Positions 19,473-27,721 of a stretch of 64,000 bases of DNA are shown in pieces. The position numbers and the translations under genes were made by a program. The notes below the pieces were generated by a model that did no database searches, was not told where the DNA came from, and saw only the letters and a program-made list of their open reading frames with translations. The stretch's first letter is position 1. The number at the start of each line of letters is the position of its first letter. Origin of the DNA: Corallochytrium limacisporum (Eukaryota; Opisthokonta); assembly GCA_002811645.1 (NCBI GenBank), contig PDIP01000003.1, positions 218,358 through 282,357 of the forward strand, read 5' to 3'.

Positions 19473-20954
19473 TTACTCGTGGCTTGGTACAGTCGCCAAC
19501 GCTTCGTCAATGGTTCTGTTCGGGTTGACATTGGAAGGCCGCTCTCGATGAGTATCTACAGCGTCAATATTTTGCTTGAACTTTTCGATCTTCACCCCGT
19601 AAGCTACAGGGTTGAGCTTGATGATCGTATGCAAAGGAACCTTCTCATAGGGTAATTCCGCTGACGTCCGGTCCAGGAAGTACGATGTGATGCAGCGCAG
19701 CACAGCCTGATGCCCTACGACAAGCACATTGTTGGACCGCTCCAGTTCCATGATCACCGGCTCCAACCGATGAACAAGGTCACGGTAGGACTCGCCTCGA
19801 GGATACCTGTATCCAAACTTGTCCGCATCACGGAGAGCAAACTCAACGGGGAACTTCTCTGCAATCTCTTCATATGTCATGCCGTCACAGGCACCTGCAT
19901 TGATCTCGTCCAGAGCTGGCCATATTGCAACAGGGTACGCCTGTTTTGCAGCAGTAGCACGCGCTCTGCGTAGCGTCGACGTCCACACTTTAAGATCCTT
20001 AGGCGCATTCTTATTAATCCAATCCCGCAATGCCTCTGCATACTTTTCACCGCGCGAACTCAGCCCGGCATCGCCGCCGATGCGACCTAATACATTGTAC
20101 TCGGATTCACCATGGCGTGAGAGATAGATGGTCTTCGGGCGCAGCCGCACATTCATCAGGTAGTAGGCCGCCCGACATTGAATGTATCCCTGAATCTTGC
20201 TCATTACAAAGCGTTCACCAGCCTCATGGATTTTAATCCAAGACTTGTCGGTGTCATGCTCGAAGTCTAGAGGCTCATAGTTCCTTTCGAGATACGCTAT
20301 GCGTTGATTGAAGTCTGCCTTCGCTGCTGCATTGTCACGGTCTGCGTACTCTGGACTGGAAAGCTTCACTTCATCCAAATTCATTTGAATGATGCTAGTG
20401 TCAGTGCAAACACTCTCAATGTATAGAACCTGTACATGTCCAAGGCAGGACGACAAATGCTCGTGAATTTGTGCACGTTCGCTCCTACTGACGTTGGCTG
20501 CGTCATAGAATGCAACCATACCCGAATCCTTTTCCAAATACTGACAAATTTCGTGACATACAGCATTCATGACTTCCTCACGTTTCTTCCTACCTTCTTC
20601 TTTGTTGGGATCAAAGTACTCATGGGTGACCGGGCCATATTTTTGTCGCCGAATATCACCCACGTTGAAAACCTTCGAAGGTATACTTAACCAGTTCAGA
20701 TAGCGACATACCTTACGTGCCATGAAAGTCTTTCCTCGCGCGGGAAGACCTACCATAATGCAGACCAATTTGCCAAATTGTTCTTCCAATGCCATGAACT
20801 GGTTGTCTTCAAAAAAGTGACCGCCTGTACGCGGTGTTTCAACGGGGTCGGCCGGAGTGAAGGTTTTGCTTGCGGGTGAGTCGAACACTTCTGTATGCGT
20901 CTTATTGCGACGCACCGTTTCTTCACGGGCTGGGTCGGGTCCTAGATGGGACAT
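19473..20954 (-). CDS. PFKFB: 6-phosphofructo-2-kinase / fructose-2,6-bisphosphatase
   Basis: Bifunctional enzyme that makes and breaks fructose-2,6-bisphosphate, the activator of glycolytic phosphofructokinase. The kinase half has a P-loop GLPARGKTF (69-77) and the VGDIRRQ block. The phosphatase half has YLSRHGESEYN (about 275-285, with the phosphohistidine), NAGACDGMTYEEI with the acid-base Glu, and VVGHQAVLRC with the second His. Both active sites appear intact, so both activities are expected. The C-terminal tail is short. Start at the ATG at 20954; the frame extends to a GTG at 20978. 493 residues. Confidence 0.95.
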   Translation of the reverse strand: MSHLGPDPAREETVRRNKTHTEVFDSPASKTFTPADPVETPRTGGHFFEDNQFMALEEQFGKLVCIMVGLPARGKTFMARKVCRYLNWLSIPSKVFNVGDIRRQKYGPVTHEYFDPNKEEGRKKREEVMNAVCHEICQYLEKDSGMVAFYDAANVSRSERAQIHEHLSSCLGHVQVLYIESVCTDTSIIQMNLDEVKLSSPEYADRDNAAAKADFNQRIAYLERNYEPLDFEHDTDKSWIKIHEAGERFVMSKIQGYIQCRAAYYLMNVRLRPKTIYLSRHGESEYNVLGRIGGDAGLSSRGEKYAEALRDWINKNAPKDLKVWTSTLRRARATAAKQAYPVAIWPALDEINAGACDGMTYEEIAEKFPVEFALRDADKFGYRYPRGESYRDLVHRLEPVIMELERSNNVLVVGHQAVLRCITSYFLDRTSAELPYEKVPLHTIIKLNPVAYGVKIEKFKQNIDAVDTHRERPSNVNPNRTIDEALATVPSHE

Positions 20955-22113
20955 GGTGATCTTTGTTTCTAATTCCACTGACTACCCTATACTACCTCTT
21001 GTTACATTGCACTAATTGTTATTTGTTCCTATCACTTCCGTCAAATCTCCATCGCAACACACTAAATCGTCCCAACATGAAGACGTGAGCAATTTCAAGT
21101 AGGTGCTATGAATTACCAGTTATTCACAGCAATCCACCAGCCCAAATATTCAAAACTGCCAGGTAAAAGTCACCATGGATGACACGACAGTCCCAACTGC
21201 AGCCTGACATTGCTAGCCGAACACCGCACTCCTCGTCTTTTCATTGCCCTGGGACATAGACAGGAGTCGTGATCCGAACGCGGACCAAAAAATTTGTCCC
21301 CATCGGATTCGGCCCCCCCCCCCAGACCACGCAATTTCGAATGGTAGTTAACGAGCCGCAGGCAGAACGCAAAGGCACAACTCCGCGGAGAACCGACGTA
21401 AACCAAAACACTGCCAACGGGTGGGATCCCCACTGACAAAGAAGCTGACGTGAACCCCACCCCAAAGCCCCAAAGACTGCCAGCGCAAGCGCACACAACA
21501 TAAACAAAACGACAGGATCTGAGCAGTACATTAGGTATGGGACAGCTGCGTACAGGAACTTAAGTCGCAAAAATGGTCGCTCCTCCCCTTGGCTTTCCTT
21601 TTCTTCTCGAATTCTTTCTCTTTATTTTTGGCAACTGACAGTTCCTTAAGTGCCACACATGCCCAGTGTTCATTTTCTTGCCACTGCAATTACTTCTCCA
21701 GCGGGTTTGATTGGGGTTGGGACTTGCGGTCCCGGGTACCCTGCCCGTTGAAATACGTGAAATGGGGTTTGCTGGTGTAAACCCCCCCCCCCGCGGGGGG
21801 GGGCGGGGGAACTGGTCCCCTCGGGCCGGGAGGCCCGGTCCCCCTTCCCCTCGGAGGGGGGGGGTTGGTTTGGGACGATGATGAGATCCCGCTTTGCGCA
21901 TATTCGGTGCAGGGGCGCAAGCCACATGAGTTATTGATCAGCTAGGTCGCAACTCTGATCGAAAATCAGCCAGAGTGGTCGGAGATGGTATGTGCGTGCA
22001 TGTAAGGTGTATGCTATGCTATGTGTAATGTTACGTAGTCAATGATGTTGAAATGAGAACGATGATGGACGATGCTGGGGATAACATTGGGCCCTCGTAT
22101 CAGCGGCCCTCGA
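20955..22113. other. Intergenic between PFKFB and the MED21-like gene
   Basis: About 1.16 kb, no credible gene. C11 at 21313-21323 and a complex of C/G inverted tracts at 21782-21868. Presumed PFKFB promoter. Confidence 0.5.
21782..21868. repeat. Cluster of C-run/G-run inverted tracts
   Basis: C11 (21782-21792) is followed after GC by G9 (21795-21803) and CGGGGGAAC. Next come a second palindromic block around CCGGGAGGCCCGG and a third, CCCCTTCCCCTCGGAG followed by a G-run. Three foldable GC tracts in under 90 bases, all intergenic. Confidence 0.8.
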
Positions 22114-22590
22114 TTACGAGGACTGCCCTTCTCGAAGGCCTGCACTGATGCCTTTGAGTTTGTCTGTTGTCCACCTCAGGGATTCTCCAGTGTTTCGGAT
22201 GTGCGACTCAGCTTCATTGTAGTAGCTCTGGTGTTGGCCAATTTGTTCCCGAAGTGGGGTATCCTTGGACGTCACTGGCGCCTTTGACTCCAGGTTTTGA
22301 GTCGAGAATAGCTCCGCATCGTGGGCTACTACGTCTCCTATTGAAGAATTGATATTATCCATAGTCTTAGAAAATATTTCATCAAAGGATTGTAAAGCTT
22401 CCTTGAGGTTCGGCCCAGCCTCGTTTGTGGACGGGATATCTTGCGGTAGAGCCAACTCTGCTTGGCTTTGGACTTCCTTAATGCTTGCAGTGTAAATATC
22501 ATTTACCGCCTTTTCAATCTGTGCAACAAGTTCTGTTAGAGTTGGTGCAGACGCGGCTGATCCAGCTGGTTTAGGATTTGTTTCACTCAT
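22114..22590 (-). CDS. MED21: Probable Mediator subunit 21
   Basis: 158-residue, almost wholly helical protein. Three segments match the layout of MED21: an N-terminal helix LTELVAQIEKAVNDIY followed by a polar loop, a central helix LKEALQSFDEIFSKTMDNI, and a C-terminal coiled coil ending GESLRWTTDKLKGI. MED21 pairs with MED7 in the Mediator middle module, which links activators to RNA polymerase II. Similarity is at the level of pattern, not of long identical stretches, and another small helical Mediator subunit such as MED22 is possible. The ATG is at 22590; the frame extends to a GTG at 22611. It is divergent with PRP38. Confidence 0.55.
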   Translation of the reverse strand: MSETNPKPAGSAASAPTLTELVAQIEKAVNDIYTASIKEVQSQAELALPQDIPSTNEAGPNLKEALQSFDEIFSKTMDNINSSIGDVVAHDAELFSTQNLESKAPVTSKDTPLREQIGQHQSYYNEAESHIRNTGESLRWTTDKLKGISAGLREGQSS

Positions 22591-23048
22591 TGTTGCCACT
22601 TTATATAGCACGTCAATTCACATTCTTACTCTCGCCTGTTGAGGATTGCCCACGTTTCGCGGCTTTGAAAGGGTTTTCGAGGTCTAGGTGCTGTCCTATA
22701 CTAGGAGGACTCAGTAAATTCTGCACATACTGCTTTCAAATAGCCGTAAGCCGGCTTTGTCCATTTAATGTGTTTTCATTTGTTGTGTCACTTCCTTCGC
22801 TGTCCCAGCCAACCGTCCCTCCCGTGCTCTTCGCGCCCCACACTGAAGGGCGGGGAGGGCGGCCTTATTTTCGACGGTTTGGGGCCGGGAGAGGCTCGCC
22901 GATGAGGGGAAGGGTACTACAGCACCACCGCCTCCGTATGTCACGGCTGTCTATCCTTTTCAACACAGGCTGCTGTATTTGACACAATGTAGGGAAATGT
23001 CGTTCGATACATGGGTCCAGGCCCTTTAGATTGGGTGCATTCTCACGC
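22591..23048. other. Divergent promoter region, MED21-like / PRP38
   Basis: 458 bases between divergent starts with no gene recognised. An upstream exon for PRP38 cannot be excluded. Confidence 0.4.
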
Positions 23049-23903
23049 ATGCGGATTCCAGAACCCCCCGGGCGTGCCAGGGTGGCAATTAAGATTCCAG
23101 GTCGCCTGGAACCGGATAGGCAACGTAAAGCAGTACATGCAATTGACCGGGTATTGAGACAGCGCATTCTTGTGTCGGTTTACTTCAAAGAAAAATGTTA
23201 CGGTCTCAATGCAGCCACTCTTTGTGACCGTGCTGTCGAGCTGGATTGCTATGGCGGAGTATGGAATGCGACCGGCGCACCCACTGCGTTTCTATGCCTG
23301 CTGGAAAGATTAATTCAGCTGGAGCCGGAGCTCGGAATCATAGAAGAGTACATCCGTCAGGCTGAATTCAAATACTTGAGGATTCTCGGTGCGCTGTATC
23401 TGAGAATCGTGGGCACTCCAGTACAAGTGTTCACAGGCATTGAGCCCCTTCTACAAGACTGGAGGAAGGTGCGTTTCATAGAGCCCAATGGCAAATACGT
23501 GGTCACGTATATCGACCAGGTCGCGGATGATATCCTAAGGCTTTCGACGGTTGCGGGTACCACACTTCCACATTTAAAGAATCGGGTGGACATGGAACTG
23601 CAAGATGAGATCGATCCACGTGAATCAGAAATGATGGATCGGCTGGAAGATCTGGAAGACACTGACGAAGGCGCTACAGAGGCTATGGAGTTTGAGGATA
23701 AGCGGACACCTGAAGAGCTCAGTCCTGATCGTCGCAGGGGCGATAAATCTGGTCCTGGTCCTCCGTATGATAAGGAAAAGCGTCAGACGGCTGCACAGTC
23801 GGTATCCAAGTACAAAGGAAATCGTTCCCTGCTCGGCCCACAGTCAATCGAAGACTGGAACAAGTTTCGTGCCAAATTGGGGCTCAAACCATTGCGGCCA
23901 TAG
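23049..23903 (+). CDS. PRPF38A: Pre-mRNA splicing factor PRP38
   Basis: Component of the spliceosomal B complex, needed for tri-snRNP activation. The PRP38 domain covers about residues 25-190. Family blocks visible: YFKEKCYGLNAATL, GGVWNATGAPTAFLCLLERL, EFKYLRILGALYLRIVGT and EPLLQDWRKVRF. Animal homologues end in an RS-rich tail; here the C-terminus is acidic, then shorter and basic. The ATG at 23049 is the first in the frame, which runs up to a TTG at 23031. The first 25 residues are not conserved, so a different start is possible. An active spliceosome fits the intron seen in the thioredoxin gene. Confidence 0.92.
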   Translation: MRIPEPPGRARVAIKIPGRLEPDRQRKAVHAIDRVLRQRILVSVYFKEKCYGLNAATLCDRAVELDCYGGVWNATGAPTAFLCLLERLIQLEPELGIIEEYIRQAEFKYLRILGALYLRIVGTPVQVFTGIEPLLQDWRKVRFIEPNGKYVVTYIDQVADDILRLSTVAGTTLPHLKNRVDMELQDEIDPRESEMMDRLEDLEDTDEGATEAMEFEDKRTPEELSPDRRRGDKSGPGPPYDKEKRQTAAQSVSKYKGNRSLLGPQSIEDWNKFRAKLGLKPLRP

Positions 23904-24338
23904 TCCTCTGTGATACCACCTCATAAAATATCGTTATGAAGCATCCATGAAGAACAATTTGGGTTGTGGAGTGGAGTAGAAATTTCTCCCTTGCGCTGTC
24001 GCTTTGAACTCAACTTTGCAAAATCGGCCGGAGTCTAATTTTCCGTCCATGCTCATTTCAAAGGCCCTTCTAAACGCCCGTAGAATTTGGCGCGAAAAAT
24101 TCCAACATAATTTCATCTCGGCAGCTCTACCTTGGGCCGCCCCTCTCCCATAGTGCCGTGCATTTTTTGCGAGCAAGACGACGTAGGACCTGAACACAGC
24201 AACGTCAAATACAGACAAACAGAAGACATGGCCACGATGGGTATTCGGAACCTCGGGGCTATTTACATGTGTCTAAACGAATATTTCGCTATTAGAAAAC
24301 TATCAGTGTCCTGCAGGGTTGTAGTGTTTCCACTTAAG
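23904..24338. other. Intergenic between PRP38 and the MTA1-type gene
   Basis: 435 bases. The MTA1 frame is open back to 24132 (TTG) and has an earlier ATG at 24228, but that stretch uses codons such as CTA, AGA, AGG and GTA unlike the gene body and is taken as untranslated. No other feature recognised. Confidence 0.4.
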
Positions 24339-25232
24339 ATGCCTGGAACAGTAGATGCGCCAAAGATCACTTTCTCGGACACAGAGTTCGAGGAAGAGTT
24401 CTACAGTCATGATTTTGGATACATTCAGGAACTGGACGGTTCCCAGCGTCAGAAATTAGCTGCTCAGACACAGGCTCAGACGAAAAAGTTGCGGAAGGAG
24501 ATTAAGGACCTGGAACTGTATGTCAGAAATGCGGAAAAGGCAGCTGTGAAGAAGGGCTCCGAGGCTCCCGCTGAAACCCAACCTAGAGACAAACAGAGCA
24601 CTGATGGCGGAGATGAAGATGACATGGTAACCACCACTTTCACTCCTCCAAAATGGTGTGTGCCCATCAAGGCGAATGTTATCGACTTCGACTTCAAAGC
24701 ATTGGGCCAGGAAGTTCAGTTTGACGTTATCATGATGGATCCTCCGTGGCAATTGGCCACCGCGGCTCCGACCCGTGGCATTGCACTTGGATATTCACAG
24801 TTGAACGACGAGGCCCTACAGAGATGCCTTGAGCTGGAGCATGTTCAGTCAGATGGATTCATTTTCATTTGGGTCATCAACAATCGCTTTGCAAAGGCCA
24901 TCGAGATGATGGAGAAGTGGGGTTACGAGTTCATTGACACCATAGATTGGGTCAAGCAAACTGTGAATCGACGATTAGCAAAGTGCCATGGATTCTACCT
25001 TCAGCACGCCAAAGAGACCTGCCTAGTCGGTCGAAAGGGCAACCCGCCCCAGGGCTGGCACCGGTCGGCAGGTTCGGATATCATTTGGAGCGAACGCCGG
25101 GGTAACAGTCAGAAGCCTGACGAAATCTACGAATTGATTGAACAGCTGGTGCCCAATGGCAAGTACCTGGAGATCTTCGGGCGCCGGAACAATTTGCGGG
25201 ACTTCTGGGTTACCATCGGCAACGAGTTGTAA
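24339..25232 (+). CDS. MT-A70 adenine N6-methyltransferase, MTA1 (DNA 6mA) type
   Basis: Enzyme of the MT-A70 family, which transfers methyl from S-adenosylmethionine to N6 of adenine. The catalytic motif is VIMMDPPWQ, with DPPW at residues 134-137. The rest of the domain carries RGIALGYSQL, DGFIFIWVINN, CHGFYLQHAKETCLVGRKG and the end FGRRNNLRDFWVTIGNEL. These details match the MTA1 subgroup known from ciliates, green algae and early-diverging fungi, where it methylates DNA at ApT. They do not match METTL3 or METTL14, which act on mRNA, or METTL4. No CCCH zinc fingers of METTL3 are present. The N-terminal 130 residues are charged with a short coiled coil. Start chosen at 24339 on codon use; ATG 24228 is the alternative. 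297 residues. Confidence 0.85.
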   Translation: MPGTVDAPKITFSDTEFEEEFYSHDFGYIQELDGSQRQKLAAQTQAQTKKLRKEIKDLELYVRNAEKAAVKKGSEAPAETQPRDKQSTDGGDEDDMVTTTFTPPKWCVPIKANVIDFDFKALGQEVQFDVIMMDPPWQLATAAPTRGIALGYSQLNDEALQRCLELEHVQSDGFIFIWVINNRFAKAIEMMEKWGYEFIDTIDWVKQTVNRRLAKCHGFYLQHAKETCLVGRKGNPPQGWHRSAGSDIIWSERRGNSQKPDEIYELIEQLVPNGKYLEIFGRRNNLRDFWVTIGNEL

Positions 25233-25271
25233 ACGATAGCATGAGATAAATATGTCAGAAAATCAAACACT

Positions 25272-26933
25272 TTACTTCTTTAACACATCATTGCCGATAA
25301 GGCTGCCGTTGAGAGATTGCAGTGGCTCGCTGTAGTACCAAATGCGAACAGTATGGTCGTCTGAGCATGTCGCCATCATTCCTCTCGTAGGACACGCGGC
25401 TGCTTGATAAGTTGTTCCGCGATGCCCTTTCAGTCTCTGAATCACGTTTCCGGACTCCTGATCCCAGATATAGACAACTCCATCCTCAGATCCGGAAGTA
25501 ATGCAACCCGCGGTGGGGCCAAATCGTGCGCGGATGAAGTTTTTCGACGAATTCTGATGACCTCGGAAGCGTCGCAATTGTCGCATCATTCGCAGATCCC
25601 AAAGCCGGTTGGAATTATCCTTTGTGCTCAGCAAGAGCTTCTGTCCACTCGGATCCATGTCCATGCCTGTCACTTCAGTGAGATTCTGAGCGATAGTACG
25701 AATGTTCAAGCCGCTTCCGATGTCCCAGAATCGGACACTCGCGTCTTTCGAGGCGGTGATGACGAGGTTACCAAGAGGGTTTGAGACGACCTCGGTGACC
25801 GACAGGGAATGGCCTGCAAATGTTTGCACAGTTTCCCTTGTTTCGACGTCGATAAGTGATGACATCTTATTGTACCCACAGGATAAGATGTGACGATTGC
25901 CTGGGTGGTATCGCACATTGTACACATCCCCATCTTGCTGGGTAATTAAAGTGCTGTCGACCCGTCCGTCTTCCAGATCGTGTAAGTTCCAATGAAGAAT
26001 GCTACCATCGGCTGAGCCTGTGACCAAGTTCGTGCCCGTTGAATTTGAGTTCACAGACCACACTCGAGAACGATGGCCCGGCAGATCTGTATGATTTGCA
26101 GGGTCGTCAACACTCCAGATCTTGACAGTGGCATCGCTAGATCCGCTAGCAAGGTAGCGCCCATTCTCTCCCAAAAACGCAATCGTTTTCACATTTGCGG
26201 TGTGTCCCTTGCAGATAGCCTTGCACACATTTGGTAGGACAGGAGCAAGGTAGTCTCGCAAAGTGGAATTATGCATGGGTATGTGAGTCGGCTGGTAGTC
26301 GTTACGGAGCACCTGGTATGCCACTGCCTGCTTGATCAACTTTTTCAGTCTTCCCCGCTCAATTTCTCCGCTGCCTAAGTCAGAGATATCCTCCCCTTCA
26401 AGTAGCTTTTCAAAATGCATCGCGAGCTTCGCCCTTTCAGCTTGCGCACCTCTCCAGTCCCGGAATTCCGGAGAGTCATGCAAGTTCTTGCATGCCAACA
26501 AGTAACAAAGATCATGAAACTGCTTTGCCGGGCAAACACTTTCCAACGGTTTGAGTTTCTTATTCAGAAATAGCAGACTTTTCTGATATTCCGATGCCTC
26601 TATGTTTTCTAAGTATTGTTGCCGATAGATGGCAAACAAAAATGCCTTATTGGCTGCTAATGGCAAGCTCTTGATCAAGTTTTCTGCTTCTTCCCATTGC
26701 CCATCAAGAATGGCCCGTCTCAGCCGTTTGGTTCTGTTAACTGCAGCGAATTGGTCCTCGGCCTTGACAGCAGCCTCGTCTTCCAAGACTAAACATGACT
26801 GTTGATAACCTTCTTCTCGCAAATATTGAAGAATAGTGCGAACCATCTGGTATTTTACATTTGGTTCGTCCATATCAATTGTCTCATCGAGGTTGAGATC
26901 GTGAAGCCGATTCTCTGGCCCCTTGTACTCCAT
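25272..26933 (-). CDS. LisH-CTLH-WD40 repeat protein
   Basis: 553 residues. A LisH motif (about 25-55, VRTILQYLREEGYQQSCLVLE) is followed by a CTLH region (about 68-110, AFLFAIYRQQYLE) and then seven or so WD40 repeats from residue 220 to the end. Clear WD units include GRYLASGSSDATVKIW, GNLVITASKDASVRFWD and CITSGSEDGVVYIWD. This order is found in WDR26/Gid7 of the GID/CTLH ubiquitin ligase and in several other regulatory WD proteins. I cannot place it in one of these with certainty. It converges on the MTA1-type gene with 39 bases between the stops, so the 3' ends of the two transcripts probably overlap. Confidence 0.85.
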   Translation of the reverse strand: MEYKGPENRLHDLNLDETIDMDEPNVKYQMVRTILQYLREEGYQQSCLVLEDEAAVKAEDQFAAVNRTKRLRRAILDGQWEEAENLIKSLPLAANKAFLFAIYRQQYLENIEASEYQKSLLFLNKKLKPLESVCPAKQFHDLCYLLACKNLHDSPEFRDWRGAQAERAKLAMHFEKLLEGEDISDLGSGEIERGRLKKLIKQAVAYQVLRNDYQPTHIPMHNSTLRDYLAPVLPNVCKAICKGHTANVKTIAFLGENGRYLASGSSDATVKIWSVDDPANHTDLPGHRSRVWSVNSNSTGTNLVTGSADGSILHWNLHDLEDGRVDSTLITQQDGDVYNVRYHPGNRHILSCGYNKMSSLIDVETRETVQTFAGHSLSVTEVVSNPLGNLVITASKDASVRFWDIGSGLNIRTIAQNLTEVTGMDMDPSGQKLLLSTKDNSNRLWDLRMMRQLRRFRGHQNSSKNFIRARFGPTAGCITSGSEDGVVYIWDQESGNVIQRLKGHRGTTYQAAACPTRGMMATCSDDHTVRIWYYSEPLQSLNGSLIGNDVLKK

Positions 26934-27721
26934 TGTGGAAGCCGAGATCGACGATACGCTGTCAAATTTAAACTATATCATGCCCATGGTATACACACTC
27001 TCACCATAAAGGTAACTGTACCTGTCCACGAACTGTCATGTTTTCAGACCGCTACGCGCCAAAAGTACCCACACACTCCAAACATTTCACGGCACAAGCC
27101 CTTTTTCGACCTCCCTGCAAAGTTATAAACTCGTTGCCTTCATTACCACAGCAAGTGGTCGCCTTCCTTGACAGTACTCCATGCAACGAGGTCCTAACAC
27201 ACAGGGCTCAGTTTGGGAAGCCCGCAAGAATGTCTTCCTAGATAGAGAGAGCACAATTGTCCCGGAGAGGGCGGACTTACAGTAGGACGGACTGTGAACT
27301 TTACCTTGCCCAACATCCCCCCCCCCTTTAGCGGCCCAGAAGTATCTGGTTGGGGTTAGGGTGTGTCGTGACCTGCTGTTGAAATCCCCTGGCAGTACCG
27401 GTTTCAGGGTACCAGTGTCCGTTGACGAGTGTCCTTTCACTATATTGTGGGGGGAGCCTTTCTAGTTGTACACACCCCTGTTTGTGAGTGTACGACGAGC
27501 CCCAGGGGCCAGGACACGCGTGAGTGCACACAAGAAGTCCTGCTCACGACAATGAAAATGACTATTTGAAGAATCGTAGTGGCGAAACGAGACTTGTGAA
27601 AGCTCTTGGTTTCGTGTGAGCCTCATAGCAGGTAACATATGGGAGTATCCAGGTTTTTAATTTGAAAACATGAAGAGTTGTTGGCGTGGAACCGCCAGAT
27701 AAGCTCATTGGCGTTTTTAAA
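26934..27721. other. Divergent promoter region, WD40 protein / PMT
   Basis: 788 bases without a credible gene. C10 at 27317-27326. A tiny upstream frame of ten codons begins at the ATG at 27669 and ends before the PMT start; it could act as a uORF. Confidence 0.45.

Noticed and set aside
24132-24338. N-terminal extension of the MTA1-type methyltransferase
   Set aside because: Starts at TTG; includes an ATG at 24228, but codon use is unlike the gene body. Kept only as an alternative start.
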